A stretch of 64,000 nt of DNA from Syntrophaceticus sp050949745 (GTDB lineage: Bacteria > Bacillota > DSM-12270 > Thermacetogeniales > Thermacetogeniaceae). The stretch lies in assembly GCA_050949745.1 (NCBI GenBank), contig JBMNGF010000002.1, positions 124,001-188,000 of the forward strand. Direction: 5' to 3'. Made by a program: the position numbers and the translations under genes. The notes under the pieces were generated by a model, which ran no database searches, was not told the DNA's origin, and saw nothing but the letters and a program-made list of their open reading frames with translations. Shown here piece by piece: positions 1 to 9,069 of this stretch; positions within the stretch are counted from its first letter, which is position 1, and each line of letters begins with the position of its first letter.

Positions 1-526
1 CCTGTTTATCATAAAGATGATTAAACCGCCGCACTACTTCCCGGCAAAACTCCAGGTGTGGGAGTTGATCCTCTCCTACAGGAACAAGATTTGCCTTATA
101 GATAATGATATCTACTGCCATGAGCATGGGATATCCCAAAAATCCATATGTAGTAATATCCTTGCCCTGATCACGAAACTGCTGTACCTGATCCTTATAT
201 GTAGGGCAGCGTTCCAGCCAGGATAATGGGGTGATTAACGAAAGAAGCAGGTTTAGTTCTGCATGTTCCTTAACTTCGGACTGAACAAAAATCGCACTCT
301 GCCCAGGATCAATACCTACCATCATCCAATCCAGGACCATTTCCTTAGTGGCTTCTACAGTTAAGCCAGGATCATCAAAAGCAGTAGTCAAAGCATGCCA
401 GTTAGCGACCATAAAATAGCAATTATACTTCTCCTGGAACCGACGCCAGTTTTCCAGAACACTTAAGTGCCCCAGGTGCAGCCTTCCTGTTGGACGCATT
501 CCACTCAAAATCGTATCTTTTTTCAC
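1..526 (-). CDS. trpS: Tryptophan--tRNA ligase, N-terminal part (cut by window edge)
   Basis: Class I aminoacyl-tRNA synthetase that charges tRNA-Trp. About 175 N-terminal residues are visible and the rest runs off the left edge. The start is GTG at 526 with AAGGG 6-7 bases upstream. The product opens with the adenylate-binding signature TGRLHLGH at about residues 13-20 (the HIGH motif) and later has VPVGEDQLPHLEF near residue 148, typical of TrpRS. The KMSKS loop lies outside the window. It starts 28 bases after the stop of the M50 protease gene, so the two are probably co-transcribed. No T-box leader is visible in that short gap. Confidence 0.93.
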   Translation of the reverse strand, partial: MKKDTILSGMRPTGRLHLGHLSVLENWRRFQEKYNCYFMVANWHALTTAFDDPGLTVEATKEMVLDWMMVGIDPGQSAIFVQSEVKEHAELNLLLSLITPLSWLERCPTYKDQVQQFRDQGKDITTYGFLGYPMLMAVDIIIYKANLVPVGEDQLPHLEFCREVVRRFNHLYDKQ

Positions 527-553
527 AATTATCCCTTCTTCGATTCTATAATA

Positions 554-1201
554 TTAGAACAACCCTACAAAGGGCGTAGCGATCAATTGAGCTATTGTAT
601 TCAATACATTTATAATAATACCGGATAATGGAAACAGGATTGTACCGATAATACCGGAGAATATCAAAACTATCAGAATAATAGCGCTGTATCTTTCCAG
701 CTTATAGAGTATTTCATCTGAGCGCAGAAATCCAGCCAGTATCTTTGATCCATCCAATGGCGGTACAGGGATCAAATTGAATACAGCCAAATAAACATTG
801 ATATATACAATTGCCCACATGATCTGAACTAGTATAGCATTAGAATAGGCCTGAGCACCTGGCAGGGCAAAATTCAAAATAAGCAGGGCTGTAAAGGCAA
901 CAAAAAGATTCATTAAAGGACCTGCTGCAGAAACCTTCATCATTCCCTGAAGCCGGTCACCTCGAAAATTTAATGGGTTAACCTGAACCGGCTTTGCCCA
1001 GCCAAATCCCGCAACAATTAATAGGATAAAACCCAATGGATCAATATGGACCAATGGATTTAAAGTCATCCTCCCCATATAGCGGGCAGTAGGATCCCCT
1101 AGGCTATCCGCAACCTTGGCATGAGCATACTCATGAAAGGTCAATGCAATGAGCACTGCCGGGAGCCAGAGCAATATACGGGTTATGCTTATATCAAGCA
1201 T
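554..1201 (-). CDS. Site-2 protease family (M50) membrane metalloprotease
   Basis: A 215-residue integral membrane protein of the M50 / site-2 protease family (YwhC/Rv1085-like short form). The zinc-binding HEYAH motif is at residues 23-27 inside the first hydrophobic segment. The third-ligand motif region NLIPVPPLDGSK is near residues 142-153. Five or six hydrophobic stretches are visible and no PDZ domain is present, unlike RseP. The start ATG at 1201 has a GGAGGGG ribosome site. The substrate cannot be told from sequence. It lies between lysA and trpS, both close enough (tens of bases) for one transcript. Confidence 0.88.
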   Translation of the reverse strand: MLDISITRILLWLPAVLIALTFHEYAHAKVADSLGDPTARYMGRMTLNPLVHIDPLGFILLIVAGFGWAKPVQVNPLNFRGDRLQGMMKVSAAGPLMNLFVAFTALLILNFALPGAQAYSNAILVQIMWAIVYINVYLAVFNLIPVPPLDGSKILAGFLRSDEILYKLERYSAIILIVLIFSGIIGTILFPLSGIIINVLNTIAQLIATPFVGLF

Positions 1202-1232
1202 TATTTCCCCTCCACAGATAGTTTATAAATGA

Positions 1233-2543
1233 TCAATAGAGACGTTCGGGAATACAGTGCAGCCTGATCAGGTCTCCCCATGTTTCCCTCTTCACAATGA
1301 CATCAGCATCCCCGTCATTCACCAGAACCACAGCAGGGCGCCTCAGTGCATTATAGTTGTTAGACATGGAATAATTATATGCTCCCGTACAGGACACCGC
1401 CAGCAGGTCCCCCGGTTCGATGGCAGGAACAGCAAGATCCCAGATCAGCATATCCCCAGTTTCACAACACCTTCCAGTTATGGCCACCTCTTCTTTCACA
1501 CAGTCCTCTGCCTTATTGGCAATAATTCCTTCGTAAACAGCCTGGTAAAGTGCGGGACGCAGATTGTCGGTCATTCCCCCATCAACAGCCACATACTTCC
1601 TCACCCCAGGGATTTCCTTACTGCTTCCTATTGTATAAATAGTAGTACCCGGAGGGCTGATAATGGAGCGTCCCGGCTCCACAAAGAGCTGTGGCCTAGG
1701 AAAATCATATTCATCACACTTCTTAGCAACAGCTTCTTTAATTACAGCAGCATATTCCTCTATAGAAGGGGGTATGTCCCCTGAACTGTAGTAAACACCA
1801 AGCCCCCCTCCCAGGTCAAGTTCCTCTGCTGTCCAACCAGTCTCTTGACGGGCATCCTGTAGGAAATCCATCATCACCTGAGCGGCACAGCGAAAAACAT
1901 TCAAATCTAAGATCTGGGAACCAATATGGCAGTGTACACCTTGCAGTTGCAAATAATGAGATTTTAAAACCCTTTTCACCGCACACATGGCATCCCCACC
2001 AAAAACATTAAACCCGAATTTGGAATCAATCTGGCCTGTTGAAATATATTTATGGCTGTTTGCATCAACACCCGGGGTTAACCTGAGCAGAACCGATGGG
2101 TGATGACCTTTATCTGCACAGATCTGTTCAAGCATTTCCAGCTCATTATAGTTATCGATAACAATCCTGCCGACCCCACAGTTGAGAGCCATCTTGAGCT
2201 CTGCTGCAGATTTGTTGTTGCCATGCAAAAGTATCTTTCCCGGCGTAAAACCAGCCGCTAAAGCAATCGTTAATTCTCCTCCAGAAACAACATCAAGCCC
2301 CAAACCTTCATCTTCGATGATCCTGGCCAAAGCTGTGGTCAGAAAGGCCTTAGAGGCATAGAAAACTTTGTCTCCACCATTCTGTGTAAAGGCCTGGTAG
2401 TATTTCTGACATTTCTCTCGCAATAGAGCCTCATCGATAATCATCAAAGGAGTACCGAAACTAGCAGCCAAGTCAACAGTATCACAACCATTGATCTCTA
2501 AATGTCCCTGGTTATTAATTTTCATAGTCTTTTGCATTAGCAT
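1233..2543 (-). CDS. lysA: Diaminopimelate decarboxylase
   Basis: PLP-dependent decarboxylation of meso-diaminopimelate to L-lysine, the last lysine biosynthesis step. The 436-residue length is normal for LysA. The PLP lysine is K65 in FYASKAF. The glycine-rich phosphate-binding DLGGGLGV lies near residue 245, and the catalytic cysteine is in the CETGD motif near residue 361. Fold: alanine-racemase-like barrel followed by a beta domain. The start ATG at 2543 has GGGAAGAGG about 7 bases upstream; in-frame ATGs at codons 3 and 7 are weaker choices. No lysine riboswitch was recognised upstream. It is followed 31 bases later by the M50 protease gene. Confidence 0.95.
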   Translation of the reverse strand: MLMQKTMKINNQGHLEINGCDTVDLAASFGTPLMIIDEALLREKCQKYYQAFTQNGGDKVFYASKAFLTTALARIIEDEGLGLDVVSGGELTIALAAGFTPGKILLHGNNKSAAELKMALNCGVGRIVIDNYNELEMLEQICADKGHHPSVLLRLTPGVDANSHKYISTGQIDSKFGFNVFGGDAMCAVKRVLKSHYLQLQGVHCHIGSQILDLNVFRCAAQVMMDFLQDARQETGWTAEELDLGGGLGVYYSSGDIPPSIEEYAAVIKEAVAKKCDEYDFPRPQLFVEPGRSIISPPGTTIYTIGSSKEIPGVRKYVAVDGGMTDNLRPALYQAVYEGIIANKAEDCVKEEVAITGRCCETGDMLIWDLAVPAIEPGDLLAVSCTGAYNYSMSNNYNALRRPAVVLVNDGDADVIVKRETWGDLIRLHCIPERLY

Positions 2544-2871
2544 TTTTTTCCTCTTCCCTTTGCAAACATTTAGGTTATTCTATCACGCAAAACTTGGGAG
2601 TGTCAACGGAGTTAGTGGTTGGCAATTAGCCGTTGGTGGTTGGTCCTTTGGAAAAAGCCAGGTGACTGTTACCTGCATTTCTCTATACAAGTCCCCATAC
2701 AGCTGCTGTCTCCAAATCTTATACAGGCGTGCTTTCGTTAACACTTGAAACAGGCTGCCTGAAACCAGACAGCCCGTACTCTTTCTCTGATGACCCACCA
2801 CTAACCGCCGCTATAAGAATTTAATAGGATACAAAAGTGCCTGTCACCATCATGCTAGGGTTGTGAATCTG
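2544..2871. other. Intergenic region with GT-rich repeats and short palindromes
   Basis: No gene is supported in these 328 bases. The left third has repeats of the form GTTAGTGG/GTTGGTGG (about 2609-2640), related to the tandem GTTGGTG tract near 13053. A complementary CCACCACTAAC lies near 2796-2806, so the interval could fold into a long imperfect hairpin. A small palindrome AGGTGACTGTTACCT is at about 2660-2674. A minus-strand open frame exists (2583-2801), but it lacks a ribosome site and a recognisable product and overlaps the repeats. Confidence 0.4.
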
Positions 2872-4173
2872 CTAACCGTTATTCAATTTATCAGCGAGAT
2901 AACCCTCATAGGCAGACATATCGAAGTGCCCATGGCCGCTCAATCCGAAAAGAATCACCTTTTCTTCTCCAGCCTCCCGCGCTTTTAATGCCTCTACTAC
3001 TGCTGCGTGAATGGCATGAGAAGATTCTGGAGCAGGAAGAATGCCTTCACTTTTGGCAAAGACGATTCCACTGTGGAAAATATCTGTCTGCGGATAGGCC
3101 TGGGCTTCAATCAGGCCATTATAATACAAACTGCTGATAATCGGAGACGAAGCATGATACCGCAGTCCACCTGCGTGGATTCCTGGGGGTGTAAATTGGT
3201 GCCCGAGTGTGTACATTTTTATCAAGGGCGTCAAACCGGCAGTATCACAATAATCATGCCTGTACTCCCCTTTAGTCAGTGAAGGGCATGATGATGGTTC
3301 AACAGCTATAATTCGCACTGCTTTCCCTTCCCGCTTATCAAGAACAAATGGAGCGATAAGACCTCCTAGATTGCTTCCACCACCATGACAGCCGATGATA
3401 ATATCAGGGTAAGCCCCCACCTTTTCCAGCTGTGTTTTGGCTTCCTGCCCAATAACAGATTGATGGAGTAAAACATGGTTTAACACACTGCCCAAAGAGT
3501 AATTGGTATCTGGACGCTGAACAGCCTCCTCAACAGCCTCACTGATAGCTGTTCCTAGAGTACCGGGAGTGTCAGGTTGTTCTTTTAGAACTTTCCTTCC
3601 CGCTTCAGTCTCTTGACTAGGACTGGACAGCACCTGGGCACCATAAACCTCCATAAATGACCTGCGATAAGGCTTCTGATTGTAGCTGACACGCACCATA
3701 TATACCTTACACTCCAGCCCAAACAACTGGCAGGCAATACTCAGAGAACTTCCCCACTGCCCTGCTCCAGTTTCGGTTGTCAAGGCTTTGATGCCAGCCT
3801 TCTTATTGTAATAAACCTGGGCTATAGCCGTGTTCAGTTTATGGCTGCCTGCAGGACTGACACCTTCATACTTGTAATAGATCTTTGCCGGTGTCTTTAA
3901 CTCCTGCTCCAATCGCAGGGCACGATATAGGGGGGAAGGCCTCCATGAACGATAGATATCCATCAATTCCCCGGGAATATCGATATAGCGCTCCTGAGAC
4001 AGTTCTTGTTCAATAAGATCAGGTGGAAAGATCGGGGCCAGGTCATCTGGCACTAATGGATTACGCGTCACTGGATGTAACATGGTCGGCAGTGGTTCAG
4101 GCAGGTCTGCCTGCAGATTATACCATACCTGTGGGATTTCGCGCTCATCAAGCACGACTCTTCTCAGACTCAT
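2872..4173 (-). CDS. trpB2: TrpB2-type tryptophan synthase beta chain, stand-alone
   Basis: PLP enzyme joining indole (or a related acceptor) with serine. Its 433-residue length and long N-terminal extension are those of the TrpB2 class rather than classical TrpB1 (about 400). The PLP lysine is K112 in AGSHKLNTA. ETGAGQWG and the phosphate-binding GCHGGGSNLGG follow. No trpA or other trp gene adjoins it, which fits TrpB2 proteins acting outside the TrpA complex, for example as indole-salvage enzymes. The start ATG at 4173 has GAGGAG about 12 bases upstream, a long spacing. The flanking genes are unrelated. Confidence 0.93.
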   Translation of the reverse strand: MSLRRVVLDEREIPQVWYNLQADLPEPLPTMLHPVTRNPLVPDDLAPIFPPDLIEQELSQERYIDIPGELMDIYRSWRPSPLYRALRLEQELKTPAKIYYKYEGVSPAGSHKLNTAIAQVYYNKKAGIKALTTETGAGQWGSSLSIACQLFGLECKVYMVRVSYNQKPYRRSFMEVYGAQVLSSPSQETEAGRKVLKEQPDTPGTLGTAISEAVEEAVQRPDTNYSLGSVLNHVLLHQSVIGQEAKTQLEKVGAYPDIIIGCHGGGSNLGGLIAPFVLDKREGKAVRIIAVEPSSCPSLTKGEYRHDYCDTAGLTPLIKMYTLGHQFTPPGIHAGGLRYHASSPIISSLYYNGLIEAQAYPQTDIFHSGIVFAKSEGILPAPESSHAIHAAVVEALKAREAGEEKVILFGLSGHGHFDMSAYEGYLADKLNNG

Positions 4174-4359
4174 CTCAACTCATCTCTCCTCTGCTAAAAT
4201 ATTTAATTGATACTCATATTAGCAAAGAACCGGATTTTGTCAAGAACTATTTATATCCAAGAACTGTTAGGTAAAGGGGAACAGCCTGGTAAAGGTGCCT
4301 GTATAGCCGGCACAAACCCCAAGCAAACAGAGAAGAAGGGTCTGTGTCCCTGAAGCTTG

Positions 4360-5340
4360 TCACGATAGTGCAGCCTCAGATTCTGCAGCAGTCCAGCGAC
4401 CGCAGCGGTCCCCCCACCTGGCGAGAACTTCTTTTTCCTGCTTGATTTCTATGATCTCACAGGCATTCGCACACCCTTTGCAGATGAAACTCCGGTTCTG
4501 AAATTCTAATGATGTAACACCAAAACCACGAAACTGCGTCTCTTTTCCATGCTCAACAATATAGTCCCTTGCTAAGAGAGCCGCCCCATAAGCCCCCATT
4601 ACATCAAAATGTCGGGGAACAATTATATCTGTCTGCAGAGTTCCCTGAAAAGCGGAACGAATTCCGGCATTAGCCGCTACCCCGCCTTGAAAGACGACAG
4701 GCGGTTTGATTTCCATGCCTTTACCAATATTATTGAGATAGTTGCGTACCAGTGCCTCACAAAGGCCAGCAACGATATCAGCTAGTGGATGACCCATCTG
4801 CTGTTTATGAATCATATCCGATTCCGCAAAAACTGTACAGCGGCCAGCAATGCGCACAGGGTTTTCAGACTGGAGCGCAATATCCCCAAAATCCTCTATA
4901 GATAGATTAAGACGATTGGCTTGTTGGTCTAAAAATGAACCGGTGCCTGCAGCACAAACTGTGTTCATGGCAAAATCGACTACAATCCCATTTTTTAAAA
5001 TAATGATTTTAGAGTCCTGTCCACCGATCTCCATAACTGTCCGAGCTTCAGGAACCTCATGAAGTGCAGCCACAGCGTGTGAGGTGATTTCATTTTTGAC
5101 TATATCTGCACCTATCAGTGCCCCCGCTAAAGACCGGCCACTTCCTGTAGTAGCAGCCCCACAAATCCTATCCGCTGAAGACAATCTCTCCTCCATCAAA
5201 GCCAATCCCTGTTTGATTACAGCTATAGGCTGCCCTTGTGTGCGCAGATAAAGGGGCGACAAATAGAGATCTCCCCCATGATCAATTAAAATAAGATTTG
5301 TACTGACAGAACCCACATCGATCCCCAAAAATAGGTCCAC
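4360..5340 (-). CDS. Acyl-CoA dehydratase activase (BadF/HgdC-type ATPase)
   Basis: ASKHA-fold ATPase of the BadF/BadG/BcrA/HgdC family; such proteins inject an electron into 2-hydroxyacyl-CoA dehydratases or benzoyl-CoA reductases. The phosphate loop GIDVGSVSTN is at residues 6-15. The two cysteines expected to ligate the inter-subunit [4Fe-4S] cluster are C129 (CAAGTGSF) and C168 (GRCTVFAESD). An extra C-terminal cysteine set (C287, C290, C294, C313) is not in classical HgdC. I chose GTG at 5340: it has GAAGGGG upstream, lies 1 base after the preceding stop, and puts the ATPase motif at the N terminus; a longer frame to 5439 only overlaps the upstream gene. It is the third gene of an operon with two DUF2229/COG3580-COG3581 genes. 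Confidence 0.88.
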   Translation of the reverse strand: MDLFLGIDVGSVSTNLILIDHGGDLYLSPLYLRTQGQPIAVIKQGLALMEERLSSADRICGAATTGSGRSLAGALIGADIVKNEITSHAVAALHEVPEARTVMEIGGQDSKIIILKNGIVVDFAMNTVCAAGTGSFLDQQANRLNLSIEDFGDIALQSENPVRIAGRCTVFAESDMIHKQQMGHPLADIVAGLCEALVRNYLNNIGKGMEIKPPVVFQGGVAANAGIRSAFQGTLQTDIIVPRHFDVMGAYGAALLARDYIVEHGKETQFRGFGVTSLEFQNRSFICKGCANACEIIEIKQEKEVLARWGDRCGRWTAAESEAALS

Positions 5341-5341
5341 C

Positions 5342-6436
5342 TTACAACACCCCTTCTTTTTTTCTGCTGTAGACTGATATAAGATCGATAAATGCTTCCA
5401 GCCTGGTTTGAATCCCTGCATCACCTGAAAGCTCATCAAGATAAAAGGTAAGCAAAGGGATCTCGTAATCCTTTGAGATAGCGGGAAAAACAGAATGGGC
5501 GACGATTTCCGGCATACAGGTCAATGGCGACAATTGAATTACACCGTCATAATCGCGCTGAGCAAAACCAACAGTACTTCCCACGGTCTCTATACCATGC
5601 CCTCCCACAAATGAATTCAAATAGGGAGCAGCCAGCTTTTTGTCATTACCGCATTCAGTGCGCACCCTGATCAGTCCCCCACAGAGATGCTCATTGATCC
5701 AGGCGCTCAACCAGATACTTCTGGTCACTTCTACACCTAGTAAGCCCAAACGCCTCTCCATGTCATAATTAGCAAAGGGTTCAAGTACGGTGTAGATCTC
5801 TCCCACTAATCCGACTTTTAATGGTTTCACAGACAACTGAGGCATCTTTTCACATTTTTTTAGAAAGCTGTTTACAACTCGCTGCACTTTCCTGCGATCA
5901 GCAGCCTGATCAATTTCCTTAAGGGTCTCTCTAAAAATATTTTCCAGTTTGAAAGGTTCTTTTACCCGCGGACGGAGATAGAGCAGTTTTTCTTCTATAG
6001 TGTCAATTGCTCTGGCCTTAGACCAAGCAAACCTGATAGCTTTAAACACCTTCCACCAGGAAAGATCTCCGATCAGATAATGGATCTTGTCTTTTACTTC
6101 ATGAAAGCTCACATCTGGCGGCTCCAACACAACCATCGGCATTTTGACCCCCATGTCATCCAGTATCTGCTGCTGAACCTGTGCATAGTACCCGAAGCGG
6201 CACGGCCCAACACCGCCAGCCATGAGAATAGTGTCAGCACCGAGCTCATATGCTTCCAGGTAGTTACCCAAGTTTAATTTAAAAGGAAAGCAGGCGAACT
6301 CAGGTGAATATCTCACACCTAACTCTGCAGTCCGTCTTGAAGTAGGGGGTGGCAGGATTAACTCCAGGCCCAAGTCAGTGAGAAGCGCCTTAATCACTAT
6401 AGATACATTACCCATGTGAGGATAGGTTATTTTCAC
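5342..6436 (-). CDS. CoA-dehydratase-activase-related protein (COG3581-like)
   Basis: A 364-residue protein resembling the uncharacterised family that accompanies HgdC-type activases and is often fused to them (DUF2229 superfamily, distantly related to HgdB/C dehydratase subunits). Conserved cysteines appear in FACFPFK (about residue 50), GPCRFGYY (about 80) and LTCMPE (about 310); these could bind an Fe-S cluster. A closing segment, PLLTFYLDELSGDAGIQTRLEAFIDL, recurs in similar form in the upstream gene, showing the two are homologous halves. The start ATG overlaps the upstream stop by 4 bases (ATGA), so translation is coupled. The substrate is unknown. Confidence 0.75.
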   Translation of the reverse strand: MKITYPHMGNVSIVIKALLTDLGLELILPPPTSRRTAELGVRYSPEFACFPFKLNLGNYLEAYELGADTILMAGGVGPCRFGYYAQVQQQILDDMGVKMPMVVLEPPDVSFHEVKDKIHYLIGDLSWWKVFKAIRFAWSKARAIDTIEEKLLYLRPRVKEPFKLENIFRETLKEIDQAADRRKVQRVVNSFLKKCEKMPQLSVKPLKVGLVGEIYTVLEPFANYDMERRLGLLGVEVTRSIWLSAWINEHLCGGLIRVRTECGNDKKLAAPYLNSFVGGHGIETVGSTVGFAQRDYDGVIQLSPLTCMPEIVAHSVFPAISKDYEIPLLTFYLDELSGDAGIQTRLEAFIDLISVYSRKKEGVL

Positions 6437-7425
6437 ATCTTATGCCTCCGTTTAATCATTTCTGTAAATGCTTCCAAGCGGGTGATTATTCCCGCCTCTC
6501 CTGTGTGTTCGTCAATAGTAAGCATCATGAGGGGAATCTGATCCTGCTTTTTCGTCCTTCTGGCCACCAATTCTTCAACTAAAGCCTCAGGGCCACAACC
6601 GAAGGAGGTCAGATAGATAAGTCCATCCAACTGTTTGTCCTCTAAGAAATTCAAAGCAGAACCGATCATCCTTTTACCCAGTGTCCAGAATAGTTTTTTG
6701 GGTAGCATCCTCGCTTTTTTCTCTATATCGTTTTCAGCCAGAGATTCAGGTGTGACCACAGATACTCCCAGAGAATACAACTTTTTGAACAAATTCATGC
6801 TGATATATGGATCATAAATGTTATATGGATGACCTATCACCCCTATCTTAATGGTTTGCTGTGGATGAGAAGTTGCTGCCACCTCAGGGATTACGGTGTC
6901 TTCTAAGGCATCGGGAAGGGGTATACCGTCAAGTAAATGCTTTTTAAACCTGTTCTGTGCCTGTAGAGCTGTTGCGATGGAACTGTTTATCAGGTGTTTA
7001 TTGTCGGTCCATATGCTGCCAACTTCCTTTAAGCAATCAGTCCAGCACTGGGTAGAGTTACCGTCGCCGGAGATATCTACAACAGTATCGATCAAATGAG
7101 GCAGGGACTGCAGACGCGCCCTGAGCATATCAGGAAGCCCCATGAATTTCGGACAAATGTATGCTTTTGGTTCGACTCTTGTGATCCGCGGCACAAAAAG
7201 ATAGTCCACTTGATCAGAAAGAGCTATCACATGTCCAAAAAACACCTTGATCGGTAAACAGGTCTCACTCAAAGTTGCCTTAACCCCATTATCTAATATA
7301 GCCTTATTTGTTTCTGGAGAAAGGATCACTTCCATGCCTAGATTTTGTAAAAATTCCCGCCAGAGCGGGAAGTAGTAATAATAAAACAAAGCACGGGGTA
7401 TTCCTACTTTTACCATATCCTCCAA
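6433..7425 (-). CDS. CoA-dehydratase-activase-related protein (DUF2229, COG3580-like)
   Basis: First gene of the activase operon, 330 residues. The N terminus VGIPRALFYYYYFPLW is the DUF2229 signature, followed by SETCLPIK (about residue 54), YICPKF (about 90) and FGCGPEALV (about 275), cysteine motifs that could ligate a cluster. The C-terminal TIDEHTGEAGIITRLEAF echoes the next gene. In many anaerobes the three parts form one protein of about 1,400 residues with duplicated activase domains; here they are separate genes with one activase. The start is TTG at 7425 or ATG at 7416; GGAGG sits between them, so it is uncertain. Confidence 0.75.
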   Translation of the reverse strand: MEDMVKVGIPRALFYYYYFPLWREFLQNLGMEVILSPETNKAILDNGVKATLSETCLPIKVFFGHVIALSDQVDYLFVPRITRVEPKAYICPKFMGLPDMLRARLQSLPHLIDTVVDISGDGNSTQCWTDCLKEVGSIWTDNKHLINSSIATALQAQNRFKKHLLDGIPLPDALEDTVIPEVAATSHPQQTIKIGVIGHPYNIYDPYISMNLFKKLYSLGVSVVTPESLAENDIEKKARMLPKKLFWTLGKRMIGSALNFLEDKQLDGLIYLTSFGCGPEALVEELVARRTKKQDQIPLMMLTIDEHTGEAGIITRLEAFTEMIKRRHKM

Positions 7426-7520
7426 CCTTTTGTCTCTTTAAAATCAATTCCGGTTATTTTAATTCCAACTGGTATTATGTCCCATATTACGTTCAATAAA
7501 CATGCTCAACCATTGGTCAC

Positions 7521-7880
7521 CTAGCTGCGGGGATTAAAGAGCACAGCAATGATATAACCAAAAATCACTGCTACAGCAACACCGAAGGCTGTGGCCTCCA
7601 TACCTCCGGCAATAGCACCCATTAAGCCTCTATCTTGAACACCCTCAATCGCTCCCTGAACCAGACTATGCCCAAAACCGGAGAGGGGTATTGTTGCTCC
7701 GGCCCCAGCAAAATCAACCAGCGGCTGATAAAGGTCTAATGCACTTAAAATTGCTCCCCCGACAACAAATCCTACAAGTATGTGGGCGGGAGTTATCGAT
7801 GACCTGGTCAGATCCATCCATAATTGCCCGATCATACAGATCAACCCACCTACAACAAATGCAATAACAAAACTCAACAA
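7521..7880 (-). CDS. spoVAE: Stage V sporulation protein AE
   Basis: Small membrane subunit of the SpoVA complex that moves Ca-dipicolinate into the developing spore and out at germination. It has about 120 residues with three or four hydrophobic helices. The opening LSFVIAFVVGGLICMIGQL and the GAGATIPLSGFGH motif near residue 65 match SpoVAE/SpoVAEb and are paralogous to SpoVAC. The start is probably TTG at 7880 (or 7877) behind AAAGGGGTGGGC; a TTG at 7895 overlapping the spoVAD stop is the alternative. It is the last gene of spoVAC-AD-AE. Confidence 0.9.
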   Translation of the reverse strand: MLSFVIAFVVGGLICMIGQLWMDLTRSSITPAHILVGFVVGGAILSALDLYQPLVDFAGAGATIPLSGFGHSLVQGAIEGVQDRGLMGAIAGGMEATAFGVAVAVIFGYIIAVLFNPRS

Positions 7881-7891
7881 GCCCACCCCTT

Positions 7892-8902
7892 TCAAGCTGA
7901 AGAAACAACAATGGCATGAGCAATAGCCGGTATCGACTCCCCCTGTTGGCAGCTAATAGGGCTCATCAGAGCACCGGTAGCCACGAAAAGAAGATTTTGA
8001 TATTGTTTTTCTCTAAGTTTTTGCAAAAAATATCCGGTAAAAACTACCGCTGAACAGCCGCAGCCGCTTCCTCCAGCATGCATATCCTGCCGTTCGATAT
8101 CATAGATCAACAGTCCACAGTCCTGTAGTTTATCACCAGGGTTGCAGCCGCGCCGCTTAAGCAACTGCACCAATAAGTCATGCCCCACGCTGCCCAAATC
8201 CCCGGTTACGATTAAATCATAGGAATCTGGATTGGTGCCCGTATCTTGAAAGTGAGCTAAAATAGTATCTGCGGCAGCGGGGGCCATAGCAGCTCCCATA
8301 TTGTTTAGATCAGAAATGCCCAAATCGACAACTTTGCCTATAGTCCCTTGAGTTAAACAGGGGCCTTCACCCTGAGCCTCTAAAAGTACAACTCCACTTC
8401 CGGTAACTGTCCATTGGGCAGTAGGTGCCCTCTGTACCCCCTGTTCCACTGGAAAGCGGAACTGTCTCTCAGAGCTTAAATGGTGACTGGATGCGCCTAA
8501 GATAACCCGCTGGGCAAACCCCCCATCTACAAGCATACCTCCCAGCAGAAAGGCTTCTGCAAAAGTGGAGCAGGCACCAAACAAACCTAAAAAGGGTATT
8601 TCCAGTCCACGAGCAGCAAAGTTGGCGCTGATAATTTGGTTCAACAGGTCACCGGCTAAAAACATGTCAATATCCTGAGGCTGCAAATTAACCTGCTCCA
8701 GGGCCAGCTTGGCGGTTTCCTCCAGAATCTTGCGCTCAGCCATCTCCCAAGTTCTTTCACCGAAAAGAGTGTCATCAAGAATCCAGTCAAAATATTCAGC
8801 CAATGGTCCTTCACCTTCCTCAGGCCCTACTATGTTGGCCCCAGAGGTGATCACAGGCGGCTGTGAAAAACCGATTGACTGCTGGCCAATCTTTGTCCCC
8901 AC
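7892..8902 (-). CDS. spoVAD: Stage V sporulation protein AD
   Basis: Soluble thiolase-fold subunit of the SpoVA channel that binds dipicolinic acid. At about 336 residues it is close to the usual 338. Family hallmarks include GPLAEYFD and ERTWEMAERKI near the N terminus, GACSTFAEAF (thiolase-like cysteine region, about residue 120), SHHLSSERQFRFP and HAGGSGCGCSAVV near the C terminus. I prefer GTG at 8902, preceded by AAGGTGAG and giving an N terminus like that of characterised SpoVAD; GTG at 8911 is an alternative. A 158-base spacer without genes separates it from spoVAC. Confidence 0.94.
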   Translation of the reverse strand: MGTKIGQQSIGFSQPPVITSGANIVGPEEGEGPLAEYFDWILDDTLFGERTWEMAERKILEETAKLALEQVNLQPQDIDMFLAGDLLNQIISANFAARGLEIPFLGLFGACSTFAEAFLLGGMLVDGGFAQRVILGASSHHLSSERQFRFPVEQGVQRAPTAQWTVTGSGVVLLEAQGEGPCLTQGTIGKVVDLGISDLNNMGAAMAPAAADTILAHFQDTGTNPDSYDLIVTGDLGSVGHDLLVQLLKRRGCNPGDKLQDCGLLIYDIERQDMHAGGSGCGCSAVVFTGYFLQKLREKQYQNLLFVATGALMSPISCQQGESIPAIAHAIVVSSA

Positions 8903-9069
8903 TTCACTCACCTTACCCTATAATATCGAAAAGCATCCAAGCAGATCTCAACGCCCATTTCTAATTGCACCTCTAGCTATATTTACATTTTTAATGTCCC
9001 AATTTTCATTATCCTGTGAGTATTGCCATAAAGCTGCTAGAGTCAGTGCCCCCAACTTGGTGTAAATCT

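Noticed and set aside
2544..2600. Lysine riboswitch ahead of lysA
   Set aside because: The leader is too short and lacks the conserved multi-helix core.
2583..2801. A 72-codon minus-strand frame upstream of trpB2
   Set aside because: Built from repeat sequence, no ribosome site, no recognised domain.
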